Below are positions 1 through 7,244 of a stretch of DNA of 64,000 bases, in pieces. Numbering within the stretch: the stretch's first letter is position 1; each line of letters starts with the position of its first letter. Made by a program: the position numbers and the translations under genes. The notes under the pieces were generated by a model. The model was given only the letters and a program-made list of their open reading frames with translations, was not told the origin of the DNA and did no database searches. The DNA comes from JAMOBE01 sp039908285 (GTDB lineage Bacteria; Pseudomonadota; Alphaproteobacteria; Rhodospirillales; Rhodospirillaceae), in contig JAMOBE010000006.1 of NCBI GenBank assembly GCA_039908285.1, positions 7,008 to 71,007 on the forward strand. The letters are read 5' to 3'.

Positions 1-999
1 TAGGGAGAGAACCTTCGAAGGGTCAAAGACAACCGTGTGAATTCCAACCATGCTCTCCACGGTTCTCCATCCTCGGGACGCGGCTAGAACAGACAGTGCA
101 TCAAGATTGCCTCGAACCTTTTCGATATTTTGTCCCATGGCGTCGGCAACATTACGTGGAAGCTGACTGGACGACAATGCCTGAATCAGCAGCGCCTGGA
201 ACGCCGTGACGGTCCCGGCTTTGATGTTTCGAATTTCGTTTGCCTTGATGATTGCATTCTCATCTCCTGTGAGAACTGCGGCCTTGGCTCCGTTCAAAAA
301 AAGAACCTTTGAAGGAGAATGGACATACAGTGTTCGTGGACATGTGTCGGAGAATTGACGAAAAAAGACATTGCTGCTGTTACTGGATTTAGTAAGTTGC
401 ATTCCTTCGTATACAGCATCAATCAAGAAACACTTGTTGAGTTTACGACCATGCGCAAGCATATCGCTTGCGAACATACTTAGGTCAAGGCCGGCACCAT
501 ACATTGGTGTGGTAAGCACGATCAGGTCCACTTCGGAGAGGGCGTCCATGGTGACAAAGGGATCCGCGATAGCGAGCCCGCCATCAGCCCACGAATCGAT
601 GTTCGCGTTGATCTGGCTAAGGCCGAGTGAGGAGCAAATTTCCCCGACAGCGAAGTAGGCGGGATGCACTATCCCCACGCACTTTACGTTCCAGACATCA
701 ACAGCCGACGCAATAGCAAGATGAAGCGCAGTGGTAGCATTCGGTAGAATCAAAAACCGCTCAGGTCTGCCCAAAAATTGCTCGCCATCAAGGAATTTGA
801 TGGCAGCCTCATTCTCAACGTATTCGTTTACATATGAGAGAGACGATTTCCATATATTATTTAGGAACTCCCACGGAATAGCGACTTCGTCTGGAGGGTT
901 TGTCCATCCAGAAAGCTGGAAGGCTGCCTCACCTGCTTCTGCTTCCCACCTTAGCATCTCGGCCAGGTGACGATCAAAGTCATAGGCAGGGGGGGGCAT
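1..999 (-). CDS. PLP-dependent aminotransferase-like enzyme (class I/II fold), 3' end beyond window
   Basis: An uninterrupted minus-strand frame of 333 codons runs from ATG at 999 through the left edge, so the C-terminus is missing. A weak Shine-Dalgarno (AGGA) precedes the ATG, and eight C residues follow it in frame. Features of fold-type I PLP enzymes are visible: an N-terminal segment LPNATTALHLAIA that would bind the cofactor phosphate, VHPAYFAVGE, the strand LIVLTTPMYGAG, LIDAVYEGM (the Asp that contacts the pyridine nitrogen), and HSPSKVLFLNGAK, where the Lys would form the Schiff base. The substrate cannot be told. Base composition is much more AT-rich than the genes from 1.1 kb onward, which suggests acquisition by transfer. 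Confidence 0.75.
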   Translation of the reverse strand, partial: MPPPAYDFDRHLAEMLRWEAEAGEAAFQLSGWTNPPDEVAIPWEFLNNIWKSSLSYVNEYVENEAAIKFLDGEQFLGRPERFLILPNATTALHLAIASAVDVWNVKCVGIVHPAYFAVGEICSSLGLSQINANIDSWADGGLAIADPFVTMDALSEVDLIVLTTPMYGAGLDLSMFASDMLAHGRKLNKCFLIDAVYEGMQLTKSSNSSNVFFRQFSDTCPRTLYVHSPSKVLFLNGAKAAVLTGDENAIIKANEIRNIKAGTVTAFQALLIQALSSSQLPRNVADAMGQNIEKVRGNLDALSVLAASRGWRTVESMVGIHTVVFDPSKVLSL

Positions 1000-1163
1000 A
1001 ATTCCTAGTTATCCGTCTATAGGCACCTCGTATCGTGATGTCACAGAGTGGATTGGCAGACAGCCTCCCCAGATCGCGGTAGGGACGCTCATCGCTGAGC
1101 ACCCCCCCCTGGGCATCGCAAATTGCCGTGGGGTGGGGTAAGCTCGGGGAGGCTTCAAGGGTG
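1000..1163. other. Intergenic composition junction
   Basis: Divergent spacer between the low-GC PLP gene and the GC-rich hemerythrin gene. Composition changes sharply near 1080. No convincing promoter or terminator was recognised. Confidence 0.4.
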
Positions 1164-1583
1164 ATGGGGCGGAGGTGGGGTGTGCTGGAGTGGAGCGAGG
1201 AACTGAGCGTCGGGTCGGCGGAGATGGATGGTGATCACCGCGATCTGATCGATCTCGTCAACCGGGTCGCCTTGACTGATCTGGCAAATGATCCGGCGGC
1301 GTTTGGGGTGCTGCTGGACGAGGTGATCGCCCATCTTGGCGACCATTTCAGGCGGGAGGAGCGGCTGATGCGGGCCGCCGGCTATCCTGGGCTGTTCTAC
1401 CACCGCGGCAGTCACGCGAGTCTGCTCGCCGATGTCCAGGCGCTTCGCCACAAGGGCGCCGAGGGGGATAGGGCTGGGGGGCCGCAGCGGCTCCTGGCGC
1501 TGCTGGTTCCCTGGCTGCCGGCGCACATCATGAATGAGGACAAGCTCTATGCCCTCCACCTGGGTGGGGCGGGCAAGGCCTGA
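1164..1583 (+). CDS. Bacteriohemerythrin
   Basis: A 139-residue O2-binding di-iron protein, complete as a single four-helix bundle. The full ligand set is visible, counting from the ATG at 1164: H25, H61, E65, H80, H84, H121 and D126. These give the typical HxxxE, HxxxH and HxxxxD spacings. The N-terminal VLEWSEELSVG is also typical of the family. There is an in-frame ATG at 1128, but the later one fits the family N-terminus better. Bacteriohemerythrins store or sense oxygen, often in microaerobic, motile bacteria. It stands alone here, without a fused methyl-accepting or signalling domain. Confidence 0.88.
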   Translation: MGRRWGVLEWSEELSVGSAEMDGDHRDLIDLVNRVALTDLANDPAAFGVLLDEVIAHLGDHFRREERLMRAAGYPGLFYHRGSHASLLADVQALRHKGAEGDRAGGPQRLLALLVPWLPAHIMNEDKLYALHLGGAGKA

Positions 1584-1625
1584 TGACCCTGGCGTCCCCG
1601 ACCCTGGTGACGGCGGCGGCGGCTC

Positions 1626-1967
1626 CTACAGGATTTCCAGTACCTTCCGTGGCGGGCGGCCGATGACGGCGCGGCCGTCGGCGATGACGATCGGCCGCTC
1701 GATGGTGGCCGGGTTCGCCGCCATGCCGGCGATGATCTGCTCATCGCTGAGGGCGGGGTCGTCGAGGCCGGCTTCCTTCCCCTCCTTATTCCGCAACAGG
1801 TCGCGTGGCGCTATCCCGAGCAGGGCCAGGATGCCCCGCAACTCGTCCACGGTGGGCGGAGTCGCCAGATACTCGATCACCGTCGGCTCGATGCCCCGGT
1901 CCTTCAGCAGGTCCATGGTCTCGCGGCACTTGCTGCACCGTGGGTTGTGGTAGATCTTAACCGTCAT
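1626..1967 (-). CDS. arsC: Arsenate reductase-like (ArsC/Spx-fold) protein
   Basis: A 113-residue thioredoxin-fold reductase of the glutaredoxin-dependent ArsC family. The N-terminus MTVKIYHNPRCSKCRET carries the catalytic Cys (C11) with a second Cys at C14. The family motif IERPIVI followed by GRAVIGRPP sits near the C-terminus. The start at 1967 is chosen because GAGGAAAGG precedes it; a longer frame from 2015 would add an atypical N-terminus. There are no arsR, arsB or acr3 genes beside it. It may therefore be one of the orphan YffB/ArsC-like reductases whose true substrate is not established. Confidence 0.82.
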   Translation of the reverse strand: MTVKIYHNPRCSKCRETMDLLKDRGIEPTVIEYLATPPTVDELRGILALLGIAPRDLLRNKEGKEAGLDDPALSDEQIIAGMAANPATIERPIVIADGRAVIGRPPRKVLEIL

Positions 1968-2125
1968 GGCACGCCTTTCCTCACCCGGTTCCCCCGGCAC
2001 GATGACCCGTCCCACGGACCGATGGCAACAGAATTTTTCGCCGCTCGGTTTTGCCGTGGTGGACAGAATGCCCCGAATGGTATTAACTCGACGTCATCCG
2101 TGGGTTGGAATCGGAGGGGTGGAAC

Positions 2126-2302
2126 ATGTCGGTTACCGTCAAGACGTTCGGCATCATCGCAATCGCGCTGGTCGGGCTGCTGGCCTACTTCAGCACCTTC
2201 CTGCTGGGCTTTCATGCCATGTTTTATCTCGCCCTGGGGCTGACGCCAACGTTCCTGGTCCTGCTTATGGTCTTGACGGCCGGCCGGATGGACGAGGCCT
2301 GA
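2126..2302 (+). CDS. Small two-helix membrane protein
   Basis: A 58-residue protein starting at ATG 2126, eight bases after a strong GGAGGGG ribosome site; a frame from 2105 would bypass that site. It has two hydrophobic segments (about residues 8-26 and 31-51) and a short charged tail, GRMDEA. No family was recognised. It lies 29 bp upstream of the STAS-domain gene in the same direction, so the two may be co-transcribed. Confidence 0.6.
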   Translation: MSVTVKTFGIIAIALVGLLAYFSTFLLGFHAMFYLALGLTPTFLVLLMVLTAGRMDEA

Positions 2303-2331
2303 AGCACTAAATAAGGGGGGGACTTACGGCG

Positions 2332-2634
2332 ATGAAATACCATCTGACCACCAGTGGCGGTCGCGCAGCGGTCGCCCTCCAGGGGGATCTGACTCTTTCC
2401 GACCGGGGCGCCTTCGATTCTCTCATTCCCCAGATCGTCAAAGGGGGGGGCGACGCCATCGTCGTCGACCTCGGGGGACTCACCTATATGGATTCGGCGG
2501 GGCTCGGCATGCTTCTCACGCTCCGCGAAAAGGCGGGAGCGGCCGGCGCCGCGGTGGTCCTGGCCAAACAGCAGGGCGACGTGAAGGACCTGCTGGAGCT
2601 GGCCTGCTTCAACACCCTCTTCACCTTCGAGTGA
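2332..2634 (+). CDS. STAS-domain anti-sigma-factor antagonist-like protein
   Basis: A 100-residue single STAS domain related to SpoIIAA/RsbV. The signature DLGGLTYMDSAGLGML around residues 47-61 contains the serine (S55) that partner kinases phosphorylate in this family. STAS proteins bind and release anti-sigma kinases in a partner-switching cycle. No HPK/RsbW-type kinase or PP2C phosphatase lies nearby, so its partner must be encoded elsewhere. It may be co-transcribed with the small membrane protein just upstream. Confidence 0.8.
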   Translation: MKYHLTTSGGRAAVALQGDLTLSDRGAFDSLIPQIVKGGGDAIVVDLGGLTYMDSAGLGMLLTLREKAGAAGAAVVLAKQQGDVKDLLELACFNTLFTFE

Positions 2635-3014
2635 TGGGCTGAAAACGAGATGGTGGGGTACTAAGTACATCGTGGCGGAAATGGCGACTCCATTGGCGGT
2701 GAGGAACGTATAGGGGGGTGGGTCGCAATTTCATCGACTACTTCAACCGGACCCTGGCCAAGCCCTTCTAGCCCGCATTTCTCACCGGGACGCGGAATGA
2801 TGGCGCAGAGATTTGATTCACCTATGATTTTTCCGACCGCCGACAATACTGGTTGTATTGGCAAGGGAGGAAAAATCATAGGCGGATCAAGGATCAAGCC
2901 AGCATCCGTCGGACCGGTGAGAAATGCGGGCTAGTGGACCATGTCCGGCAAGCCTCTGGCCGCCTGATGGGGAACGGACTTCCGCCACGGCGCACCAGGA
3001 TGCACCTTCATTTA
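2635..3014. other. Gene-poor spacer with a possible gene remnant and a palindromic element
   Basis: This stretch of 380 bp has no convincing complete gene. A GTG-started frame at about 2719 reads VGRNFIDYFNRTLAKPF and then stops at TAG, exactly where the palindromic element 2768-2934 begins. This could be the start of a gene broken by insertion, but that is inference only. Confidence 0.35.
2768..2934. repeat. 167-bp MITE-like element with perfect 21-bp terminal inverted repeats
   Basis: The left end 2768-2788 (CTAGCCCGCATTTCTCACCGG) is exactly repeated in inverse at 2914-2934. Inside lies a second perfect inverted repeat of 14 bp (2821-2834 with 2869-2882) and a third of 6 bp (2844-2849 with 2855-2860). 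The spacers between outer and inner repeats are 32 and 31 bp and are themselves imperfectly complementary. The palindrome CTAG at both outer ends could be a 4-bp target duplication or part of the repeat. There is no coding capacity, as in a non-autonomous element that depends on a transposase elsewhere. Confidence 0.75.
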
Positions 3015-3197
3015 TTACCCGCCGCCGACCTTGGTCTCCCCGCCGCAGGTGCCGTTGCTGGAACAGCACGAGCCGCCGCAGGCTCCCCCTCCGCCACGGC
3101 CGAACAGGCGCCGGAGGTGGTGGACGATATACGCGGCGCAGACGATGGCGATGATGGCCAGCACCGAGTAGTTCCACAGGTCATCCCCGTTCATCAT
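3015..3197 (-). CDS. FeoB-associated Cys-rich membrane protein
   Basis: A 60-residue protein whose start overlaps the feoB stop by 4 bp (ATGA), so it is translationally coupled to the transporter. One membrane helix (about residues 9-26) is followed by the basic stretch HHLRRLFGRG and a Cys-rich tail with GGSCCSSNGTCGG. This matches the small FeoB-associated proteins found downstream of feoB in many bacteria. Their role is thought to be stabilising FeoB or handling Fe(II) at the cytoplasmic face; this is family knowledge, not shown by the sequence. Confidence 0.82.
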   Translation of the reverse strand: MMNGDDLWNYSVLAIIAIVCAAYIVHHLRRLFGRGGGGACGGSCCSSNGTCGGETKVGGG

Positions 3198-5371
3198 GTG
3201 AAGAACCTCCCGATGGTGACGATCCAGAACGTCAGGAACCAGGCCAGGGCGAAGGAGAAGGCCACGGAAAACGCGGACCAGTGCCAGCTTCCGGTCTCAC
3301 GGCGGATGACGGCGATGGTGGAAAGACACGGCGAATAGAGAAGGGCGAAGACCATGAAGGCCAGGGCCACCAGCGGGCTCATGGCCGCGGACAGGGCCGA
3401 GCGCAGTCCGGGCGACTCCGGGTCTCTCGTCTGGGCGTACAGCACGGAATAGCTGGCCACCACCACCTCCTTGGCGAGGAAGCCGGTCATGATGGCGGTG
3501 GTGTCCTTCCAGCCGAATCCCAGGGGCTCGAACAGCGGGCTGATGGCCATGCTGGCCCGGGCCAGATAGCTGCTCTCGAGCTTTTCCTTCTTTTTGCGCA
3601 GTTCCAGGGCGGCGATGGCCTCATCACGCTCGGAGGACTGGGCTTCGGTCCGCGCGCCATGCTCCATGGCGATCGCGGCGTCATAGTCCATGGTCCACGC
3701 CACGTCGCGGGGAAACGCCTGCAGGAACCAGATCACCATCGAGCCGATGACGATGACGCCGCCGATCTTGTGCAGGAACTCGACCGCGTTGTCCCACATG
3801 TGGAAGAACACGGTCTTGAGGCTCGGCACCCGGTAGGGCGGCAACTCCATGACGAAGGGCTCGTGGCCGCCGCGCAGGACGAACCGGCCGATCATGATCG
3901 ACGAGGAGACGGCGATGACGATGCTGAGCAGGTACATGCCGAACACCACGGTTCCGGCCCAGTCGGCGAAGAAGGCCCCGGCGAACAGGATGAACACCGG
4001 CAGGCGCGCCGAGCAGGCCATGAACGGCGTGATCAGGATGGCGATCAGGCGCGAGCGGGCGCTTTCGATGGTGCGGGTGGCCATGATGGCCGGCACGTTG
4101 CAGCCGAAGCCCATGACCAGGGGGATGAAGGCCTTGCCATGCAGCCCGAAGGGATGCATCAGCCGGTCCACCAGGAAGGTGGTGCGCGCCAGGTAGCCGG
4201 TCTCGCTGAACACCGCCATGAAAAAGAACAGGATGACGACGTTCGGCAGGAAGACGATGGTGCCGCCGATGCCGGCGAGCACGCCGTTGACCACCACCTC
4301 GTGGACCAGGCCGACGGGGATGAGACCGGCGACCCAGGCCGTGAACATCTTCATGCCGGCATCGATCCAGCCGGTGGGATAGGTCCCAAGGACGAAGGTG
4401 GTTTCGAACATCACCCACAGAAGAGCGATGAACAGCGGCACGCCGAAGATGCGGTGGAGCATGACCCGGTCGATGCGCCGGGTCAGTTCGAGGCGGACGT
4501 CGTGATCGGGAGCGATGGTTCGCGCCTCGGCCAGCAGGCCGTGGATGAAGCCATAGCGGCCGTCGGCGATCATCAGCTCGGTCTCGTCGCCGTGGGTCCG
4601 CGCCAGGTCATAGCGCTCGCGGCGGACCATCTCGACGAGATGGTCGTGATCGGCCTCCTGCAGCAGGACGTCATCGTCGCCCTCCAGCAGCTTGATGGCC
4701 AGCCAGCGGCTCTGGCGGGTATCCATCGTCCCGGGATGCAGGTCGCTGACCAGGGCCTGCACCCGACTGATGGACTTCTCAAGGTGCCGGTCGTAGGAGA
4801 TGACCATGGCCGGCACCGGCGCGCTGGCCTCCGCCATGTCGACAACGGCATCCAGCAGCAGGTCCAGCCCCTCCCCCTTCAGGGCCATGGTCTCGATCAC
4901 CGGGCCGCCGAGCATCGACGACAGCCCCTTGGTGTCGAGGGAGATCCCCCGACGGCGCGCCTCGTCGATCATGTTGAGGGCATAGACACGCGGGCAGCCC
5001 ATTTCGATGAGCTGGGTGGTGAGGAACAGACTGCGGTCCAGGTTCCCGGCATCGAGCAGGTTGAGGACGACGTCGGGGTGCTGGTCCTGGATGAAGTCGC
5101 GGCCGGCCCGTTCCTCCGGCGACTGGGAGTTCAGCGAGTATATTCCAGGCAGGTCCACCAGGCGGATGCGCGCGCCCTTGTGGGTGAACTCGTGCGCCTT
5201 GACCGATATGGTGACCCGCGGGTAGTTGCCGGTGCTCTGCTTGAGGCCCGTCAGCCGGTTGAACAGGGTGGTCTTGCCGCAATTCGGGTTGCCCACCAGG
5301 GCGACGGTGATGACCCGGGTGTCGGCGGAGGCGCCGACTCCGTCCAGGGCGAGGATGCGATCATAGTTCAC
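3194..5371 (-). CDS. feoB: Ferrous iron transporter FeoB
   Basis: A 725-residue inner-membrane Fe(II) permease. The N-terminal G-protein domain has G1 GNPNCGKT (27-34), the DLPG of G3 (73-76) and NMID of G4 (133-136). A helical GDI-like region follows, then the multi-helix permease domain with its Gate motifs, including the Cys in MGFGCNVPA. A charged insert rich in E, K and R (roughly residues 570-600) lies between membrane segments. Length is normal for FeoB. It is the third gene of a feoA-small gene-feoB-Cys-rich protein operon and supplies iron when Fe(II) is available under low oxygen. Confidence 0.96.
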   Translation of the reverse strand: MNYDRILALDGVGASADTRVITVALVGNPNCGKTTLFNRLTGLKQSTGNYPRVTISVKAHEFTHKGARIRLVDLPGIYSLNSQSPEERAGRDFIQDQHPDVVLNLLDAGNLDRSLFLTTQLIEMGCPRVYALNMIDEARRRGISLDTKGLSSMLGGPVIETMALKGEGLDLLLDAVVDMAEASAPVPAMVISYDRHLEKSISRVQALVSDLHPGTMDTRQSRWLAIKLLEGDDDVLLQEADHDHLVEMVRRERYDLARTHGDETELMIADGRYGFIHGLLAEARTIAPDHDVRLELTRRIDRVMLHRIFGVPLFIALLWVMFETTFVLGTYPTGWIDAGMKMFTAWVAGLIPVGLVHEVVVNGVLAGIGGTIVFLPNVVILFFFMAVFSETGYLARTTFLVDRLMHPFGLHGKAFIPLVMGFGCNVPAIMATRTIESARSRLIAILITPFMACSARLPVFILFAGAFFADWAGTVVFGMYLLSIVIAVSSSIMIGRFVLRGGHEPFVMELPPYRVPSLKTVFFHMWDNAVEFLHKIGGVIVIGSMVIWFLQAFPRDVAWTMDYDAAIAMEHGARTEAQSSERDEAIAALELRKKKEKLESSYLARASMAISPLFEPLGFGWKDTTAIMTGFLAKEVVVASYSVLYAQTRDPESPGLRSALSAAMSPLVALAFMVFALLYSPCLSTIAVIRRETGSWHWSAFSVAFSFALAWFLTFWIVTIGRFFT

Positions 5372-5373
5372 GG

Positions 5374-5622
5374 CTACGCCCCCTTCCCGGCAACCGGACG
5401 CGGCTTGCGCCCGCAGTGGCAGTCCTCACACGCCGGCCACGTCAGGACGCGATAGCCGGCGTAAACCAAGGCTGCCCCGGCGGAGGCGGTGACCAGCAGC
5501 GGCGTCATCGACCCAAGGGTCATCGTCAACAGGCCGACCGTCTTGCCCAATCCGAGGGAACCGGTCGCGCCCTTGGCGACGGCGACCTTGGCCGCAGCCG
5601 GAAACATGGAAGCCTGCATCAC
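5374..5622 (-). CDS. Small glycine/leucine-rich membrane protein of the feo operon
   Basis: An 82-residue protein between feoA and feoB, 2 bp from feoB. A hydrophobic central segment contains GSLGLGKTVGLL and ends in ALVYAGYRVL. The tail TWPACEDCHCGRKPRP carries a CxxCxC cluster that could bind metal. I do not recognise a family with certainty. The Leu-Gly pattern followed by a single membrane helix faintly recalls small magnetosome proteins such as Mms6 or MamD, but the resemblance is weak. Its position implies a role in Fe(II) uptake. Confidence 0.6.
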   Translation of the reverse strand: MMQASMFPAAAKVAVAKGATGSLGLGKTVGLLTMTLGSMTPLLVTASAGAALVYAGYRVLTWPACEDCHCGRKPRPVAGKGA

Positions 5623-5670
5623 CCGTTCCCCTGGAATTTCGTCAAGGCGTCGTGGACAAGGCCTGGATGG

Positions 5671-5898
5671 TCAACCTTGGCGATCAAGGTAGATCTTGCG
5701 CGCGTCTTCGTTGCGCAGGCAAAGCTGATAGCCGAGAAGGGTATAAAGACGCGGGTCGCCGAGCGGCGCCCTCAGGTCGACATAGACCTCATGCCCCTTG
5801 ACGAGCCCCATGGCCGACAGGCGGCGCCTGAAGGCGGCGTCGCCGACGATGCCGCCGATGCTGGCCCGCTCACCCGGCACCAGATCGGCCAGGGTCAT
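5671..5898 (-). CDS. feoA: Ferrous iron transport protein FeoA
   Basis: A 75-residue SH3-like FeoA protein, beginning at ATG 5898 after a GGGGAGA ribosome site. The core has LADLVPGERASIGGI, RRLSAMGLVKGHEVYV and a C-terminal half that reads LLGYQLCLRNEDARKIYL, all typical of FeoA. It is a cytoplasmic partner of FeoB and heads the feo operon; 48 bp separate it from the next gene. A much longer frame from 7029 in the same phase is antisense to the binding-protein gene and is not real. Confidence 0.92.
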   Translation of the reverse strand: MTLADLVPGERASIGGIVGDAAFRRRLSAMGLVKGHEVYVDLRAPLGDPRLYTLLGYQLCLRNEDARKIYLDRQG

Positions 5899-6195
5899 GG
5901 CGTCTCCCCGTTCCCCCAGCCCCCCCTGTTCCCGTGAACCCGACACATCCCGAACCGACACGAAGCTCCCCCGAGCTTGTTGCGAATGCTTGCGAACGAT
6001 TATTAATCTGGTATGCAGAGTGCCAGATTTATGCCGAATGTCAACCGCCTGACGAAGCGGTTCGAAACATTTCGCAAGACAGGCGGGATGGAGGTGATAC
6101 ATCGGTTTTTCCCCGCTACCACCTCGACGTCGGATATGGTATAAATGGACAAAGGTTATGGGGCACTTCGATCGTTGGCGGTGGGAGCAGGCGAA
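5899..6195. other. Divergent regulatory spacer between feoA and the binding-protein gene
   Basis: An AT-rich island at 5980-6025 lies within this spacer, upstream of feoA. It holds a direct repeat TTGCGAA at 5980-5986 and 5990-5996, followed by ATTATTAAT. On the minus strand a TTGACA (about 6036-6041) points toward feoA. Iron regulators (Fur/Irr) usually act in such feo promoter regions, but no clean palindromic operator could be confirmed. Confidence 0.4.
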
Positions 6196-7242
6196 ATGGT
6201 GCGGAACGGAATGAACCCATCGTGGCGGCGTCTGGCTGCGCTCGGAGTGGCGCTGGCCATGGCTCAGGTTGGGGCCATGGCGCAGGTTGGACCGGCGGCG
6301 GCCAGGGATGATCTTTTTCCCGGGCCGGCCTTTTCCGATCCCGCCGCCATCGTCGAGATGCCGGAGGACTGGAAGAGCAAGCCCCTGAAGCGTGTACCGG
6401 CCGATGCGGACATCTCGGTCGTCCTCGATCAGCAGATCTATCCCGCCCTGCTGCCTTTCTTGCAGGAATTCGCCAGCAGGGAGCACCTGAAGGTAGCCGT
6501 CCAGTCGGGAACCTGCGGCATCGCCTCCGGTGGCCTCGGCCGCAGGGAGACCGACATCGGCGGGTACTGCTGCCCGCCGGAAAAGGGGGACCGGCTGCCG
6601 GGGATGAAGTTCCATACCATCGGCATCACCGCGATCGCCCTGATCGTCAACCGCGACAATCCGGCGGAGAACGTCACCCTCGATGAGGCGCGCCAGATCT
6701 TTTCCGGCAAGATCCGCAACTGGCGAGAGGTAAAGGGGACTCCGGGAAAGGACATGCTCAACGAGTCGGTCTCCGTGGCCACCCGCCTGCATTGCAAGAG
6801 CCGTCCCGGTCACTGGCGCATTCTCCTCGACAACGCGGACCTGTTCAAAAGAGAGGCGCAGGATGTGGGGTCCATTCCCGACATGGTCCGCGCGGTGTCG
6901 GCGCAGCGCAACGCCATCGGCTATGAAACCAACTGGCACGTGGCCCTGCATGCGCCCACCTCTCCCACCAAGGTGATCAAGATCGATGGCTTCGACCCCC
7001 GCGATGCCGAGGCCGTTGCCACGCTGCACTATCCCGTGTACGAAGTCATGACCCTGACAACCTGGGAAGGGGCTGCGGACAACCCGGCTGCGGACCGCCT
7101 TGTCGCCTATCTGCTGTCGAAGGCGGGCGAGGTGGGACAGGTCTACGGCCTGGTGCCCGTGGAGCGTCTTCGGCAGGCCGGCTGGAAGTTCAGCGGCGCC
7201 GAGGTGGTGGGCGAGCCGGACCGTCCCGCGGTTACCAGGTAA
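6196..7242 (+). CDS. Periplasmic phosphate-type substrate-binding protein (PstS-like), likely kinase partner
   Basis: A secreted binding protein of about 348 residues with a cleavable signal peptide ending near AAARDD. The start at 6196 follows GGGAGCAGGCGA; an upstream ATG at 6145 gives a poor signal sequence. Family traits of PstS-like proteins are LIVNRDNPAENVTLDEARQIF and FSGKIRNWREVKGT. Unusual for the family are four cysteines (GTCGIAS, GYCCPPE, LHCKSRPGH) near His residues, which might form disulfides or bind metal. It ends 2 bp before the hybrid kinase gene. No pst permease genes are present, so sensing is more likely than transport. Confidence 0.75.
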   Translation: MVRNGMNPSWRRLAALGVALAMAQVGAMAQVGPAAARDDLFPGPAFSDPAAIVEMPEDWKSKPLKRVPADADISVVLDQQIYPALLPFLQEFASREHLKVAVQSGTCGIASGGLGRRETDIGGYCCPPEKGDRLPGMKFHTIGITAIALIVNRDNPAENVTLDEARQIFSGKIRNWREVKGTPGKDMLNESVSVATRLHCKSRPGHWRILLDNADLFKREAQDVGSIPDMVRAVSAQRNAIGYETNWHVALHAPTSPTKVIKIDGFDPRDAEAVATLHYPVYEVMTLTTWEGAADNPAADRLVAYLLSKAGEVGQVYGLVPVERLRQAGWKFSGAEVVGEPDRPAVTR

Positions 7243-7244
7243 TC

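Noticed and set aside
2661..2897. 78-codon minus-strand frame in the spacer before the palindromic element
   Set aside because: Overlaps the inverted repeats, has no ribosome site and no similarity to any family I know.
3281..5455. A 724-codon plus-strand frame opposite feoB
   Set aside because: It is exactly antisense to feoB, has His/Asp/Gly/Gln-rich composition typical of reversed GC-rich genes and shows no domain.
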